From: Pirellulaceae bacterium
GTDB lineage: Bacteria > Planctomycetota > Planctomycetia > Pirellulales > Pirellulaceae
Direction of reading: 5' to 3'
DNA length: 64,000 bases
Assembly (NCBI GenBank): GCA_019636375.1
Contig: JAHBXS010000002.1
Span: forward strand, 771,621-835,620
Below are positions 35,383-44,822 of the stretch, piece after piece (position 1 is the stretch's first letter; every line of letters starts with the position of its first letter). The notes under the pieces are model-generated. The model was not told the DNA's origin. It made no database searches and saw only the letters and a program-made list of their open reading frames with translations. Made by a program: the position numbers and the translations under genes.

Positions 35383-35560
35383 GGCATTCGCTGAACCCGC
35401 AAGCGTTCGCTGAATCTTTTACATGCGGAGATCCGAGGACATGCGGTGAACTATGGGCGTTCGCGGAACCGGGGGCCCGCTCAGAAACTTGGACATGCGG
35501 TGAACCAAAGACATGCGCCGAACCGAGGGCGTTCGCGGAACCGAGGAGGTCGAGCAGGAA
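35383..35560. repeat. Degenerate 18-bp tandem repeats
   Basis: Units of the type ACATGCGGTGAACCNAGG and GCGTTCGCGGAACCGAGG alternate about eight to ten times. On the minus strand they translate as hexapeptides (GSANAL, GSAHVF, GSPHVQ), but in-frame length is coincidental. There are no identical spacers, so this is not a CRISPR array. Confidence 0.7.
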
Positions 35561-35561
35561 G

Positions 35562-35582
35562 CCCCCGGTTTTCAACCGGGGG
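35562..35582. repeat. Palindrome 2, CCCCCGGTT-TTC-AACCGGGGG
   Basis: Same arms as palindrome 1 with a changed loop. It closes the tandem array. Confidence 0.85.
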
Positions 35583-35633
35583 AGGCTCACTTTCACCCTA
35601 AAAAACAGACTCGAACAAACACACAGGGAATGT

Positions 35634-35652
35634 CCCCGGTTTTTAACCGGGG
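35634..35652. repeat. Palindrome 3, CCCCGGTT-TTT-AACCGGGG
   Basis: Same family with one base pair fewer, followed by GATTTTT. It could stop transcription in the plus direction. Confidence 0.75.
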
Positions 35653-35805
35653 GATTTTTACCTCTAAGCCTGCTGACCCGTGCGAACGGTTACATTCTGG
35701 GGAAGTCCCCACCGAGTTGTCGATGTAGAATACAATGTGGATACCGTAAGCTGGCTGATGATTTCCAGGGGCGCATTGGCCGTGATTCAAGGAGTGACCA
35801 GATAA

Positions 35806-37686
35806 GTGAGTTTTATAACAAACCGAGCGTCAATCCAGTACGCGGCCTTTGTTGCTCTCGTTCTGTTGACAGGAATCAGTCGCGGTGCCCCGGCCCACCC
35901 CCAAGAGCTTTCCAGCGATTCCCTCGATCGACAGACGGTCGACGGGACGTTCGCCACATCGCTCGACGCAATCGCTGAATGGTGCAACGAAAACGGACAA
36001 CCTGCCCTTGGGGCAAAAACGCGCGAGCTGCAAATTGCTAGAGACCCCGGCCGACTGACCATTTTCTTGCCGACTGAATTTGCTGCCGACGAAGTGATCG
36101 CGGAACCGGCAAATCGCGAATGGCACGAACGTATCCAAACCGCGCGGAACGCGTGCGCACAATCGTTGCTCGATCTCGCACGACGAAAAGCAGAAACCGG
36201 ACAAGGGGGCGAGGCCTATCGCCTTCTCCACGAATGCCTGCACTGGGCACCTGATTTGTCCGTCGCTCGTCAGGCCTTGGGGCACCGCCAAACCGAAAAG
36301 GGTTGGCAACCCTACAGCGAGCGTCTTAGAGTTCGCCCTGCCAATCGGCCGCATCCGATCACCAAATGGAAAGCGGGTGATTATCTCCTGGTCACTTCCG
36401 ATGATTTTGAAATCGCTTCAAACGCCGACGAAGCCACCACGATCCACTTGGCCGAACAACTCCAACGTTGGCAATGGGTCTGGCGACAGGTATTCTTCGA
36501 CTATTGGAGCAACTCGAAGAATGTCGTCCGCTGGTTGGATGGAAAATCCCCTCCTTCGCGCAGTTCGAAAAAATTTAGCGTGTTCTTCTTTCAGAACCAA
36601 GACGCTTACGTCAAAACAATGTCTCCCCTGATTCCGGGAATCGAGATTTCGACCGGCTATTACAGCGACGATTATAAGGCATCTTTTTTTTACGCCAGCT
36701 CGGACGTTGGCAATGAAGCGACCTGGCGCCATGAATTGACTCATCAATTGTTCAAGGAATCGATCAGCGGGGTCCCGGCCCCGTTCAAGCAAAACTACTT
36801 ATGGCTCGGCGAAGGGATCGCGCTGTACATGGAGTCTCTCCAAGATCACGGAGGCTGGGTCACTCTCGGAGGCTTCGATAGCCCCAAGCTACAGTACGCT
36901 CGGGTCCGCAAACTTCGCGAGGGTTTTCATATTCCGGTGGCAGAACTGAATGCGATGAGTGCCGAATCGTTGCAACGTCACCCGGATGTGCGGCGAATCT
37001 ACAGCCAGATGACCGGATTGACTCACTTTCTCATGCACGCTGAATCGGGCAAACACCGCGAAGCACTGATCACAACTTTGGAGTTGATTTATCGAGGCAA
37101 AATCAAACCCGACAAGCTCGAAGCAGCCCTAGGAATTTCATTTGCGGAAATCGATCGCCAGTACGGTGATTTTTTAAAGGTGTCTCCGGAAATAATCAGC
37201 CGTTACCTGCTCCGCCCCCAAGACGTTACTCAACTTAGCCTGCCTGGTTTTCGACTTGACGACGACGCCTTTCAAGCCATCGGCAAATGTCACGATTTAA
37301 TTTGGCTCGACATCAGCGGCTCTGCGTGGACTCAGCAACGAGCCGAATGGCTGAAGAATTGCCAGAAGCTTGATCAACTCTACTTGACCGGCTCGCCGAT
37401 TGAACTGGGCAGCTTGGCAGCACTCAAAAATTTTCCGGAACTAATTTCGCTCGACCTCTCAGGAGTAAAAATCGAATCGGCAGACTGGACCGAACTGGGC
37501 GACCTCACCAACCTTGTGGAACTCTCAGTCGCTCACTCATCCATTGGTGACGGGCAGGTGGCAACGCTACTCAACCTAAAGAATTTACGCTCGTTAAACG
37601 TTTCAGGAACACAGCTTTCTGCTGCAAACATCCGAACGCTCCAAAAGTCCAATCCAGCCCTTGTACTGATAAACTCGGGAAAATGA
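35806..37686 (+). CDS. DUF1570 metallopeptidase-like protein with C-terminal LRRs
   Basis: This 626-residue protein starts at GTG (AAGGAG 13 bases upstream) with a signal peptide (about 8-28, ending RGAPA). The central DUF1570 domain has RHELTHQLFKES (HELTH zinc-binding type) with EGIALYMESL downstream as a third-ligand glutamate, so it may be an active gluzincin. The C-terminal 170 residues carry leucine-rich repeats (LIWLDISGSAW, LISLDLSGVKI, LRSLNVSGTQL). It is probably secreted or surface-exposed. A DUF1570-LRR combination appears in some Planctomycetes, to my memory. Confidence 0.85.
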   Translation: MSFITNRASIQYAAFVALVLLTGISRGAPAHPQELSSDSLDRQTVDGTFATSLDAIAEWCNENGQPALGAKTRELQIARDPGRLTIFLPTEFAADEVIAEPANREWHERIQTARNACAQSLLDLARRKAETGQGGEAYRLLHECLHWAPDLSVARQALGHRQTEKGWQPYSERLRVRPANRPHPITKWKAGDYLLVTSDDFEIASNADEATTIHLAEQLQRWQWVWRQVFFDYWSNSKNVVRWLDGKSPPSRSSKKFSVFFFQNQDAYVKTMSPLIPGIEISTGYYSDDYKASFFYASSDVGNEATWRHELTHQLFKESISGVPAPFKQNYLWLGEGIALYMESLQDHGGWVTLGGFDSPKLQYARVRKLREGFHIPVAELNAMSAESLQRHPDVRRIYSQMTGLTHFLMHAESGKHREALITTLELIYRGKIKPDKLEAALGISFAEIDRQYGDFLKVSPEIISRYLLRPQDVTQLSLPGFRLDDDAFQAIGKCHDLIWLDISGSAWTQQRAEWLKNCQKLDQLYLTGSPIELGSLAALKNFPELISLDLSGVKIESADWTELGDLTNLVELSVAHSSIGDGQVATLLNLKNLRSLNVSGTQLSAANIRTLQKSNPALVLINSGK

Positions 37687-37804
37687 GCCCGCTTCACCTC
37701 CGCAAATCGCTTGTCATTGACAATTTTGAAGGCATTTAGGGTCATCGAATTGAATGGGACTTGATTGTCATTCAACTCTGAAGCCCCTAAAATGCGCGAA
37801 TTAA

Positions 37805-37822
37805 GCGTATCACGTGATACGC
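37805..37822. promoter_or_regulatory. Perfect 18-bp palindrome upstream of the TlpA-like gene
   Basis: GCGTATCAC/GTGATACGC reads identically on both strands and lies 31 bp before the ATG at 37854. It may be an operator; no cognate regulator is in the window. Confidence 0.5.
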
Positions 37823-37853
37823 ATTGAAGACTCAATTTTGACAAGAGGAATTT

Positions 37854-39284
37854 ATGAAAGCCCTATCTATATTATTTGGAGCCTTGGGGCTCTTAATGAT
37901 TTGCGGCAATCTGGCGTTAGCTCAAGAGGACTTCGCCGAAGTGCGAAAATCAGTTACCGACCTTGCCCGAGACAAGAACTTTGCCGAAGCAACGGAGATT
38001 CTCGAAAATTTCATCGCGGCCAACCCCAGCAACCTACAAGCAATCGGCTTGCGGCAAATCTTGGCGATGAACCTTATCCAAGCAAACGAACGGGACGCAG
38101 CCTTTGCTCAAGTCGAAAAACAAATTGCCGAGACTTTATCCAACGCCGACCCTGCCAAGAATTTCAATTTGGGGACGGGACTGATCACCTCCATCTCGAT
38201 GGTCTATCGGCGTGCAGGAAAAGGCGATGAAGTGCTTCCCGCCATTGATCGAGTCATTGATTGGGCAAAAACCGATTTCGACGGCCATGAATTTTCACCG
38301 CGTCGAATGGCGATTAGCTCAATGCTGATCAGCAAGGCTCAAAATCTCGCGCCCATCGACAACGCGGGGGCCTTGAACCTTCTCAAAGAAGAAGCCGTTC
38401 ACGTTAAATCTTGGCTTGACCAAGACCCGGGCGAACAACAAGCCGCTCATGGATTAGCCTTGTTATCCGGACTCAGCCGTCTTGTCGACGCCGATGAACA
38501 AGCTCGGATTTACGACGAAGCGATGAATTTAGTGCGAGATCAAGTGTCTTCTCACCCCGAACGCTTTAACTTGTTGACTTCGGCGGTCGGTATGGCCACC
38601 ATGCGTGCCAGTTCACTGATGGGTGACGACCCCGACGCCGCTCAAGAGGTACTGGATGCATTTAAATCGTTTGCGGAAGGTATCACCAACGAAAATGAAC
38701 AGGCCCAAAAGGCATTGGAGCGACCGTTAGCTTCGCTTGCATCCCTAGAAAGTCGAATCGCGTCCGCGCGGACTCTTTTAAAGCTTGTGGGTCAGCCAGC
38801 GCCAGCAATGGACTCGGAATTTTGGGTCAACGCCAATGGCTTTGATCCTGAATCGCTCAAAGGTAAGGTCGTCCTGTTGGACTTCTGGGCCGTGTGGTGT
38901 GGCCCCTGCATCGCCACTTTCCCGCACCTCAAGCACTGGCAAGTAGCCTATGGCGACGAGGGCCTGCAAGTTGTCGGCGTGACCCGGAAATACAATTTCA
39001 CCTGGGATGCCGAGGCCAAACGTGCCGTGCGCGGCGAGGGCGAAGTTTCTGTAGAAGCTGAAACCGAAATGCTTGAAAACTTCATCGCTCATCACGAACT
39101 CAAGCACCCATCATTTGTAACGCCGCAAGAGAGTAAAATGTGGTCCGAATATGGTGTGTCCGGAATTCCTCATGCCGTTGTGGTCGACCGCAAAGGCAAC
39201 GTGCGGCTGATCAAAGTCGGCTCCGGCGATGCCAACGCTCAAGCGATTGAAGCGATGATCAAACAATGTCTCTCTGAAAAATAA
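37854..39284 (+). CDS. TlpA-like thioredoxin fold protein with N-terminal helical domain
   Basis: This 476-residue secreted protein has a signal peptide (MKALSILFGALGLLMIC, cleaved near ALAQ). A helical TPR-like region (25-310) is followed by a thioredoxin domain with SLKGKVVLLDFWAVWCGPC; the redox pair is C349-x-x-C352. It probably reduces or oxidises periplasmic disulfides, as in cytochrome c maturation. It lies between a palindrome operator and a classic terminator, so it is a single-gene unit. Confidence 0.93.
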   Translation: MKALSILFGALGLLMICGNLALAQEDFAEVRKSVTDLARDKNFAEATEILENFIAANPSNLQAIGLRQILAMNLIQANERDAAFAQVEKQIAETLSNADPAKNFNLGTGLITSISMVYRRAGKGDEVLPAIDRVIDWAKTDFDGHEFSPRRMAISSMLISKAQNLAPIDNAGALNLLKEEAVHVKSWLDQDPGEQQAAHGLALLSGLSRLVDADEQARIYDEAMNLVRDQVSSHPERFNLLTSAVGMATMRASSLMGDDPDAAQEVLDAFKSFAEGITNENEQAQKALERPLASLASLESRIASARTLLKLVGQPAPAMDSEFWVNANGFDPESLKGKVVLLDFWAVWCGPCIATFPHLKHWQVAYGDEGLQVVGVTRKYNFTWDAEAKRAVRGEGEVSVEAETEMLENFIAHHELKHPSFVTPQESKMWSEYGVSGIPHAVVVDRKGNVRLIKVGSGDANAQAIEAMIKQCLSEK

Positions 39285-39371
39285 TGGGACATATGCCGTG
39301 AGTTGCGATCGAGAGATCAATTGCGACTCGCTCAAGGCGAAAAAAGTTACTTTGTTTTTGAAAGTTGTTTG

Positions 39372-39402
39372 AGCGGAAGTGCCTAGCGCTTCCGCTTTTT
39401 TC
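39372..39402 (+). terminator. Rho-independent terminator of the TlpA-like gene
   Basis: AGCGGAAG (39372-39379) and CTTCCGCT (39389-39396) form an 8-bp stem with a 9-base loop, followed by a T-run. It lies 88 bp after the stop. Confidence 0.88.
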
Positions 39403-39404
39403 AT

Positions 39405-39554
39405 GTAACCGTTCACGGAGTGAGCGTCAATGTAACTTTTTACTCCGAAACACGGAGGGACACCTAAGGACCATGGCTCGGCTAAAGGCTTGAATATGCG
39501 AATCATCAAAGCGGAAATTAGTTTTGTTCCGAAGACGATGTCATGAACGGCTAC
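39405..39554 (-). repeat. ~150-bp dispersed element, copy 4 (inverted)
   Basis: This 150-bp copy aligns end to end with copy 1 in reverse, including GCCGAGCCATGGTCC against GCCGAGTCATGCTCC and GTTCCGAAGACGAT against GTTCCAATGACGAT. The ends are GTAACCGTTCACGG and ATGAACGGCTAC, and the left end touches the terminator. Confidence 0.72.
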
Positions 39555-39618
39555 TTTTTCGTCCACTTGTCGGGCGATGCCGATGATGCAGAAGGCACTG
39601 AACTCGTGTACCGGTTTC

Positions 39619-40686
39619 TTATCTACTTCTCCGCATAATCAGGAGCCCGACGATGATGGTGAGACCGCCTAAAATTTGAGCAAAAGTGATCCGCTCACCC
39701 AAAAACAACCAACTTGTTAACACAGCAACCAGTGTCACAACATTTTGAAAGACTGCCGCATGTGCTCCTCCCAGTTTCCGTACGCCAATGTGCCAAAAGC
39801 TATAGGCCACTCCGGTCGAGAACACACCAGAAAAAATAATCTTGGCGGCCATGGCTGGCTCAAGCATCACAGGCATCCATGCCCCGATCTTTGGGGCCAC
39901 GATCATCAAATGTAACGGTGTCGTAACCAACGCGCATAAAAACGCCAACTGCATCGCTCCCATCGTTTCTAGCAACTTCTTACTAATCAACGTTCCGCTG
40001 GCCCAAGTCAATGCAGCACACAGCATCATCAAGTTTCCGATTAAAAACTCGGACGACAGATTCAAGCCTCCGTTTCCGGCACTGGCTCCTAACGTGATGA
40101 CCGTTACGGTTCCCACAAAAGTAATCGTCAAACCGATCCAAGTCGCCGAACGAAGCCGCTCGCCGAAAAACCAGACCCCCAACACGGCAGTCCACATGGG
40201 CATTGACGATAATAACAGGGCGACATTCCCCGCTGTCGTACGACTGACCCCGAGCATGAAAAAAATCATGTACAGAAATCCGGTCAACAGCGAGAAAACT
40301 CCAAAGCGAACCCACAGCACAGTTCCTGGAACTCGCTGCCCCGATTGGGTCCGAGTTCCCTCGATCACATTGTTGCGTTTAACGCGAACCCGCTGCCGCC
40401 ATTCCAAGGCTGCCAAGATGCCCAGAGCGATCGTCGACATCGACAATCGTGCGGCATTGAACACAAACGGGTCCATCCGATTTGTGGCTTCTTTAACGAT
40501 AGGGATATTCAGTCCCCACATCAACGCGGTCGCGACCAACCCCATTTCAGCCCACAGGTAGCCGGAGGCCGGACGGAGAGGCCTATCAGAAATAGGCGGA
40601 GCTTCGTCGGAAGCCGCCGCGCCCAAATCCTCTGTTTCTTCGGTCTCCTCCGCTGAAGAGTCGCTCATGGCTTGGCTAGTGAACAT
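39619..40686 (-). CDS. EamA/DMT-family membrane transporter
   Basis: This 355-residue protein starts at an ATG overlapping the preceding stop (TGATG). After an acidic N-terminus (EETEETEDLG) it has about ten TM helices in two EamA repeats, with signatures GLVATALMWGLNIPIVKEA and GVFSTGVAYSFWHIGV. The substrate is unknown; it could export metabolites or amino acids. It ends the metF-TPR-transporter operon. Confidence 0.88.
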   Translation of the reverse strand: MFTSQAMSDSSAEETEETEDLGAAASDEAPPISDRPLRPASGYLWAEMGLVATALMWGLNIPIVKEATNRMDPFVFNAARLSMSTIALGILAALEWRQRVRVKRNNVIEGTRTQSGQRVPGTVLWVRFGVFSLLTGFLYMIFFMLGVSRTTAGNVALLLSSMPMWTAVLGVWFFGERLRSATWIGLTITFVGTVTVITLGASAGNGGLNLSSEFLIGNLMMLCAALTWASGTLISKKLLETMGAMQLAFLCALVTTPLHLMIVAPKIGAWMPVMLEPAMAAKIIFSGVFSTGVAYSFWHIGVRKLGGAHAAVFQNVVTLVAVLTSWLFLGERITFAQILGGLTIIVGLLIMRRSR

Positions 40687-42194
40687 CACTGTTTGGGAGG
40701 AGCCAACTGATCTGCGGGAGCCAATTTGGCGCGCAACTGTTCCGCCTGTTTGCGATACAAAAACAACCCGCGCGACATGAGGGCATTCTCGACCAGTTGC
40801 AAGGCATCGTCCTTTTGACCACGGGCCTCTACAAATTTGGCGATATAGAATGAAGCCTCGGCAGGGAGTTGGCCCAATTGGACCGCTCGATTAAATGCTT
40901 CGCCGGCCCCTTGAAGGTTATTCTGTTTAAAAAATAGCCAACCCAATACGGACATCGCGACCGGGTTTTGCGATTGCAGTTGCGCATTTTGACGCGCGAT
41001 TTCGAGTGCTTTTTCAAGTTTTTGCCGGTCTCCAAGCTCAGCCATTGAAATGGCCAACATCGTCGAGACTTCGATATTCGTCGGTTCCATGACACGCACG
41101 GCAGAAAAAATTCTCTCGGCGTCCGCGAATCGTTCTTGAGCGAACGCTACCTTTCCCTCAAGCATCGAAACGGCGGGACTGTCTGCAAGTAAAGTCCGGT
41201 TCTTTTCAATCGCCTCCAATGCCCGCTCGAATTTTTCGTGAGCGACCATCCAATCGACGTACTCGATCACAACCGATTTTTCACCCGAGTATTGTGCCAG
41301 GGCCTTGCTGACCCATTCCTCTGATTGTTTATCCATCCCGGCTTGAGCGAACATTGTCGCCAGTAGCAGTTCGGGAACTCGTGTATCGGGAGTCAGTCGA
41401 CGGAATTGCTGCAAGTTTTTCAAACATTCTTCAATGCGGTCTTGGCGAAAATCGATTTGAGCCAATCGCATGTAATTCTTCGGAAGTTCCGGATGAGTGG
41501 CAACCAACGACTCCAGCAATTCGCGGACTTTGCCGTATTCATTTTGCATCATCCTCAGGTCGGCCATCGCGTCGCGGTAAATCAACTCAAAGAACTTGGC
41601 TTCCTCATCCGACCAAGTTTTGGCATCGATCAAAGAGCGAGCTTTTTCCATCAAAACTTGCGCGTCGGTTCGCCTGCCATCAGCAATCGCCAAACGAGCG
41701 AAGGCGTTGTAAATGGTCGGCAGGTTCGGAGCCTGCATCGCCGCATCTTCCAAATAGCGTTGCCCATCGACACGATTGCCAATCGAATAATACATTGCTG
41801 CGATCAGTAGCGAAGGAGGAGGGACTTCGGAACCAGTCGCCTTGACCTTCTCAAGCTCATCGACGGTTTTTTCGGGGTCGTCCAAAAACGCCTTCACAGC
41901 CGCCTTGGCCGCCTCCTCGCGCGAAGTTCCCGAACCAAGTCCTCCGGGGATCAAGTCTCCGATTTCCTTTAACAGAAATTTCTCAACGTCTTGTCGTTGC
42001 AGTTCATCGGAGGTCGGGTCTTGACCGAAAACGGCTTCCGGGGCGTCTCGTAATTTTGATGGAGTCCCCGTGCGAGGCTCGGTTTCTTGGGCCAGCAAAT
42101 TTCCGACCCAAACAGTGGCCAGGATACTCATACTCAAGAACGCAAATCGATGGATCAATCCACCGCAATACTGGCCTTGTACGATCGTTTTCAT
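40686..42194 (-). CDS. Secreted TPR protein
   Basis: This 502-residue protein has a signal peptide (FAFLSMSILATVWVGNLLAQ, about 18-36). The rest is TPR repeats (RFADAERIFSAVRVMEP, NNLQGAGEAFNRAVQL, KVRELLESLVATHPEL), probably a periplasmic scaffold. The start overlaps the metF stop (ATGA, 42194-42191) and the stop overlaps the next start, so it lies between a folate enzyme and a transporter in one operon; the link is unclear. Confidence 0.87.
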   Translation of the reverse strand: MKTIVQGQYCGGLIHRFAFLSMSILATVWVGNLLAQETEPRTGTPSKLRDAPEAVFGQDPTSDELQRQDVEKFLLKEIGDLIPGGLGSGTSREEAAKAAVKAFLDDPEKTVDELEKVKATGSEVPPPSLLIAAMYYSIGNRVDGQRYLEDAAMQAPNLPTIYNAFARLAIADGRRTDAQVLMEKARSLIDAKTWSDEEAKFFELIYRDAMADLRMMQNEYGKVRELLESLVATHPELPKNYMRLAQIDFRQDRIEECLKNLQQFRRLTPDTRVPELLLATMFAQAGMDKQSEEWVSKALAQYSGEKSVVIEYVDWMVAHEKFERALEAIEKNRTLLADSPAVSMLEGKVAFAQERFADAERIFSAVRVMEPTNIEVSTMLAISMAELGDRQKLEKALEIARQNAQLQSQNPVAMSVLGWLFFKQNNLQGAGEAFNRAVQLGQLPAEASFYIAKFVEARGQKDDALQLVENALMSRGLFLYRKQAEQLRAKLAPADQLAPPKQ

Positions 42195-43078
42195 ATTGAT
42201 GATCCTCGAATTGTTTCAGCTCTTAATTCACGTAGAATTCGCAACGTTGCTGGCGATTGATTCAACACATAAAAATGCAGCCCAGGCACCCCGACTTCGA
42301 TCAGCCCTCGCGTCTGTTCGATTGCCCATTCGACCCCGACTTCGAAATGCCAAGCTGCATCGTCACGCTCCCGAAGTCGCTCGACCAGTCGCTGCGGCAA
42401 ACGTGATCCGCATAGTGCAGCGATACGTTCGACTTGCGGTAAACTTGTGATCGGCAAAATACCAGGGACGATTGGAACCTCGATGCCCCGTTCAAGGCAG
42501 CGGTCTCGAAACCGGAAGTAGTCTTCATTATCGTAGAAGAGTTGCGTTACCACAACGTCCGCCCCAGCGTCAACCTTCATTTTAAGGTTTTCCAAGTCGG
42601 TCTCTGGACTGGGGGCTTCGCGGTGAGTTTCCGGGTAACCTGCCACCAAAACGCCAAAATCTGGAAACTCATCACGAATCAGGGTTACTAGTTCATTGGC
42701 ATACCGCAACCCGCCAGCCGTTGGGACAAATTCGGTTTCCCCCTGCGGTGGGTCCCCCCTCAAGGCCACAATGTAGGCAACTCCGGCAAGCTGCGCCCGC
42801 CTCAAATATTCTCGCAACTGATCAACGGTACTTCCCACCACCGTCAAATGCGAAGCGACCGGGACCTCGAATCGCCGCTGAACCTCGGACACGATTTCCA
42901 AGGTCTTATCCTGCGTCGAACCACCGGCCCCGTAGGTACACGTCACAAAGTCCGGAGAAAATTCCATCAATTGCTGGACGTTGGCGTATAGATTTTCTTC
43001 GCCCTTGGCGGTCTTTGGCGGAAATAGCTCATAGGACAAGGCCAATCGACCGGGTTCAAAATATTTGGCAAGACTCAT
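42191..43078 (-). CDS. metF: Methylenetetrahydrofolate reductase
   Basis: This 295-residue FAD enzyme reduces 5,10-methylene-THF to 5-methyl-THF for methionine synthesis in the cytoplasm. The N-terminus ALSYELFPPKTAKGEENL holds the catalytic E, with TYGAGGST and VVTQLFYDN as family motifs. Length matches bacterial MetF. A 12-codon upstream extension is disregarded in favour of the ATG at 43078, whose MSLAKYFEPG is a usual start. It is first in the operon. No SAM riboswitch is recognised upstream. Confidence 0.95.
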   Translation of the reverse strand: MSLAKYFEPGRLALSYELFPPKTAKGEENLYANVQQLMEFSPDFVTCTYGAGGSTQDKTLEIVSEVQRRFEVPVASHLTVVGSTVDQLREYLRRAQLAGVAYIVALRGDPPQGETEFVPTAGGLRYANELVTLIRDEFPDFGVLVAGYPETHREAPSPETDLENLKMKVDAGADVVVTQLFYDNEDYFRFRDRCLERGIEVPIVPGILPITSLPQVERIAALCGSRLPQRLVERLRERDDAAWHFEVGVEWAIEQTRGLIEVGVPGLHFYVLNQSPATLRILRELRAETIRGSSI

Positions 43079-43259
43079 AAAGGGTTGTTTTAGTATGCTT
43101 TCCGTTTGGATCAATCCGCTTACTACCCTTCGCTGTCGTTCGCTGACTTTTTCATGCGATAACGAATTGAATACGCCGACTCGAAGAGACAGTACCGGTT
43201 AAGGACTCTATCATACACAAAAATGGGGCTTTCGGCATGGCGCCTTCTGAAGCTCCGCG

Positions 43260-43288
43260 AAAAAAGCCGGAAGGATTTCCTCCGGCTT
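43260..43288 (-). terminator. Rho-independent terminator after the PQQ-propeller gene
   Basis: On the minus strand AAGCCGGA and TCCGGCTT form an 8-bp stem with a T-run at 43265-43260. It lies 40 bp past the stop of the minus-strand gene. Confidence 0.85.
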
Positions 43289-43326
43289 CGCGGTCTTTAA
43301 ATCAACTTCAAGAGAGTCGCAAGCTG

Positions 43327-44670
43327 TTACTCTCCCATCTCGTAGACGGTCATCGCCTTCAATTCGCGAACGAAGACTTCATTGCCGCGTATTCCTAGGT
43401 GGGCCCAAGTGTCATCGGCAATCGACTTGTTCTCCAGCAGATTGAACTCTTCGGGATTCGCGGCGATCAAAAGTAATTTTCCACTTTCGTCCAAGGCCAA
43501 AATGCGATCCCCACAAGCGATCATGCTCCAGTATTTTCCAAAACCCTTCGTGATCCATTTATCTTCACCCGACTCCAAATCGATGCAGGCGAACCGTTGA
43601 TTGCGAAGGTGCATGTAGACGTAGTTGCCAATCAAAACCGGCGAGGACATGTAGCCTTCGAGACGACTCTTCCAAACCTCCTTAACACTCCAGTTCCCAT
43701 TCTCATGCACGATGTCAAACAAAAACGAACCGCCCTGGTAGGTACTGGTGAAGACTCGATTTCCCACGGGGAGTGGAGTCAACACGTTCATCCCACGAAA
43801 CGTCGGAACCTTTTGCTTCCAAAGGACTTCACCCTTTTCCAATTCAACCCCTGCCAACTCCAATCGAGTTTGCACCAGCAACTGCCGCTTGCCGTGGATC
43901 TCGGCAATAATCGGGCTGCTGAAAGCCCCTGCGCTCATGATGTCAGAGGACTGTGCAAGGCTCGTCCAAACGATTTGCCCGGTTGCCTTGTTGACCTTAA
44001 CCAGAGCGTTCCCCGCTTGAGTATACAAGAACTCTCCGTCGATCAACGGAGACGGAACATTTCCGAACGGGGGCAAACCCGTCTTCATTTCTTTCACAAA
44101 ATCAATTACCCACAGTTGTTGGCCCGTTTTTGCGTCAAGACAGACGAGTACATCACACATGCCGCCAACGTACAAACGGCCTTCGTCATAGATCGGCGTG
44201 GAGCGAATCCAGTCCCCATTCGAGCGAGCGAAAAACGGGACGGTCATCGCCCCATCCCAACGATGTGACCAGAGCTCTTTCCCCGTTTCTCGGTCAAGTG
44301 CTCGGACGACCTCATATTTTTTGTTGACAGTTTCGGTAACAAATACGGCGTCTTCAGTGACAATCGGGCCGGAGTAACTTTCGCCGAGGGGAACCGACCA
44401 TTTCTTTTGCAGTTTGCTCAAGTCGTTCCACTTTGCGAGGGGCGACGACTCGATGACGCTTGTTCGATTCGGACCACGCCACTGCGTCCAATCGTTGTCA
44501 CGGGCGATTCGTGTTGTCTCGCCGAACTCGAATTCGGTTGGCGTAGAGCGGCGAGGGCTGGCAGCGGCAACTTGCTGGGCGGCTTGGCCAAACGTTTCCG
44601 AAGAGGCATGAAGGCTGGCGACTGTTAACGCAAGTCCCATGAAACCAGATTTGCAAACTTTCGCGATCAT
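43327..44670 (-). CDS. Secreted PQQ-like beta-propeller protein
   Basis: This 447-residue protein has a signal peptide (about 8-28) and tryptophan-docking blades: DWTQWRGPNRTSVIESS near 59, YVGGMCDVLVCLDAKTGQQLW and VKVNKATGQIVW. Similar Planctomycete proteins are often called BamB-like or PQQ-binding. It lacks clear catalytic residues. It probably sits in the periplasm or outer membrane and has its own terminator, so it is monocistronic. Confidence 0.9.
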   Translation of the reverse strand: MIAKVCKSGFMGLALTVASLHASSETFGQAAQQVAAASPRRSTPTEFEFGETTRIARDNDWTQWRGPNRTSVIESSPLAKWNDLSKLQKKWSVPLGESYSGPIVTEDAVFVTETVNKKYEVVRALDRETGKELWSHRWDGAMTVPFFARSNGDWIRSTPIYDEGRLYVGGMCDVLVCLDAKTGQQLWVIDFVKEMKTGLPPFGNVPSPLIDGEFLYTQAGNALVKVNKATGQIVWTSLAQSSDIMSAGAFSSPIIAEIHGKRQLLVQTRLELAGVELEKGEVLWKQKVPTFRGMNVLTPLPVGNRVFTSTYQGGSFLFDIVHENGNWSVKEVWKSRLEGYMSSPVLIGNYVYMHLRNQRFACIDLESGEDKWITKGFGKYWSMIACGDRILALDESGKLLLIAANPEEFNLLENKSIADDTWAHLGIRGNEVFVRELKAMTVYEMGE

Positions 44671-44822
44671 TGATGAGTTCCCTTTGTGCTAATACGGCTG
44701 TCTCGATTCGGTTAAACTGGCAAACTTTGCGTTCAACAACTTGAATTTTTGAAAAATTGGAAATTTTTCGGTTGCCCAGAGCCTTCGCCATTCGGTTGTC
44801 CCGTCCTCGACTTTTTGGGAAA

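Larger units (their letters stand above)
35246..35805. repeat. Repeat-filled gap, no gene
   Basis: The 560 bp between pepF and the DUF1570 gene contain four copies of a CCCCGGTT...AACCGGGG palindrome (near 35283, 35362, 35562, 35634) and 18-bp tandem repeats. Frames through it, including an 83-codon minus-strand frame, are repeat artefacts. Confidence 0.7.

Noticed and set aside
35383..35560. Possible CRISPR array
   Set aside because: The units are 18 bp, contiguous and degenerate, with no unique spacers, and no cas gene is near.
35345..35596. 83-codon ORF with hexapeptide repeats (GSANAL, GSAHVF)
   Set aside because: The frame is created by 18-bp tandem repeats and palindromes; no start signal and low protein-like composition.
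43079..43326. SAM riboswitch upstream of metF
   Set aside because: No recognisable SAM-I, II or IV core or terminator-antiterminator pair is visible on the minus strand; only the opposite gene's terminator is found.
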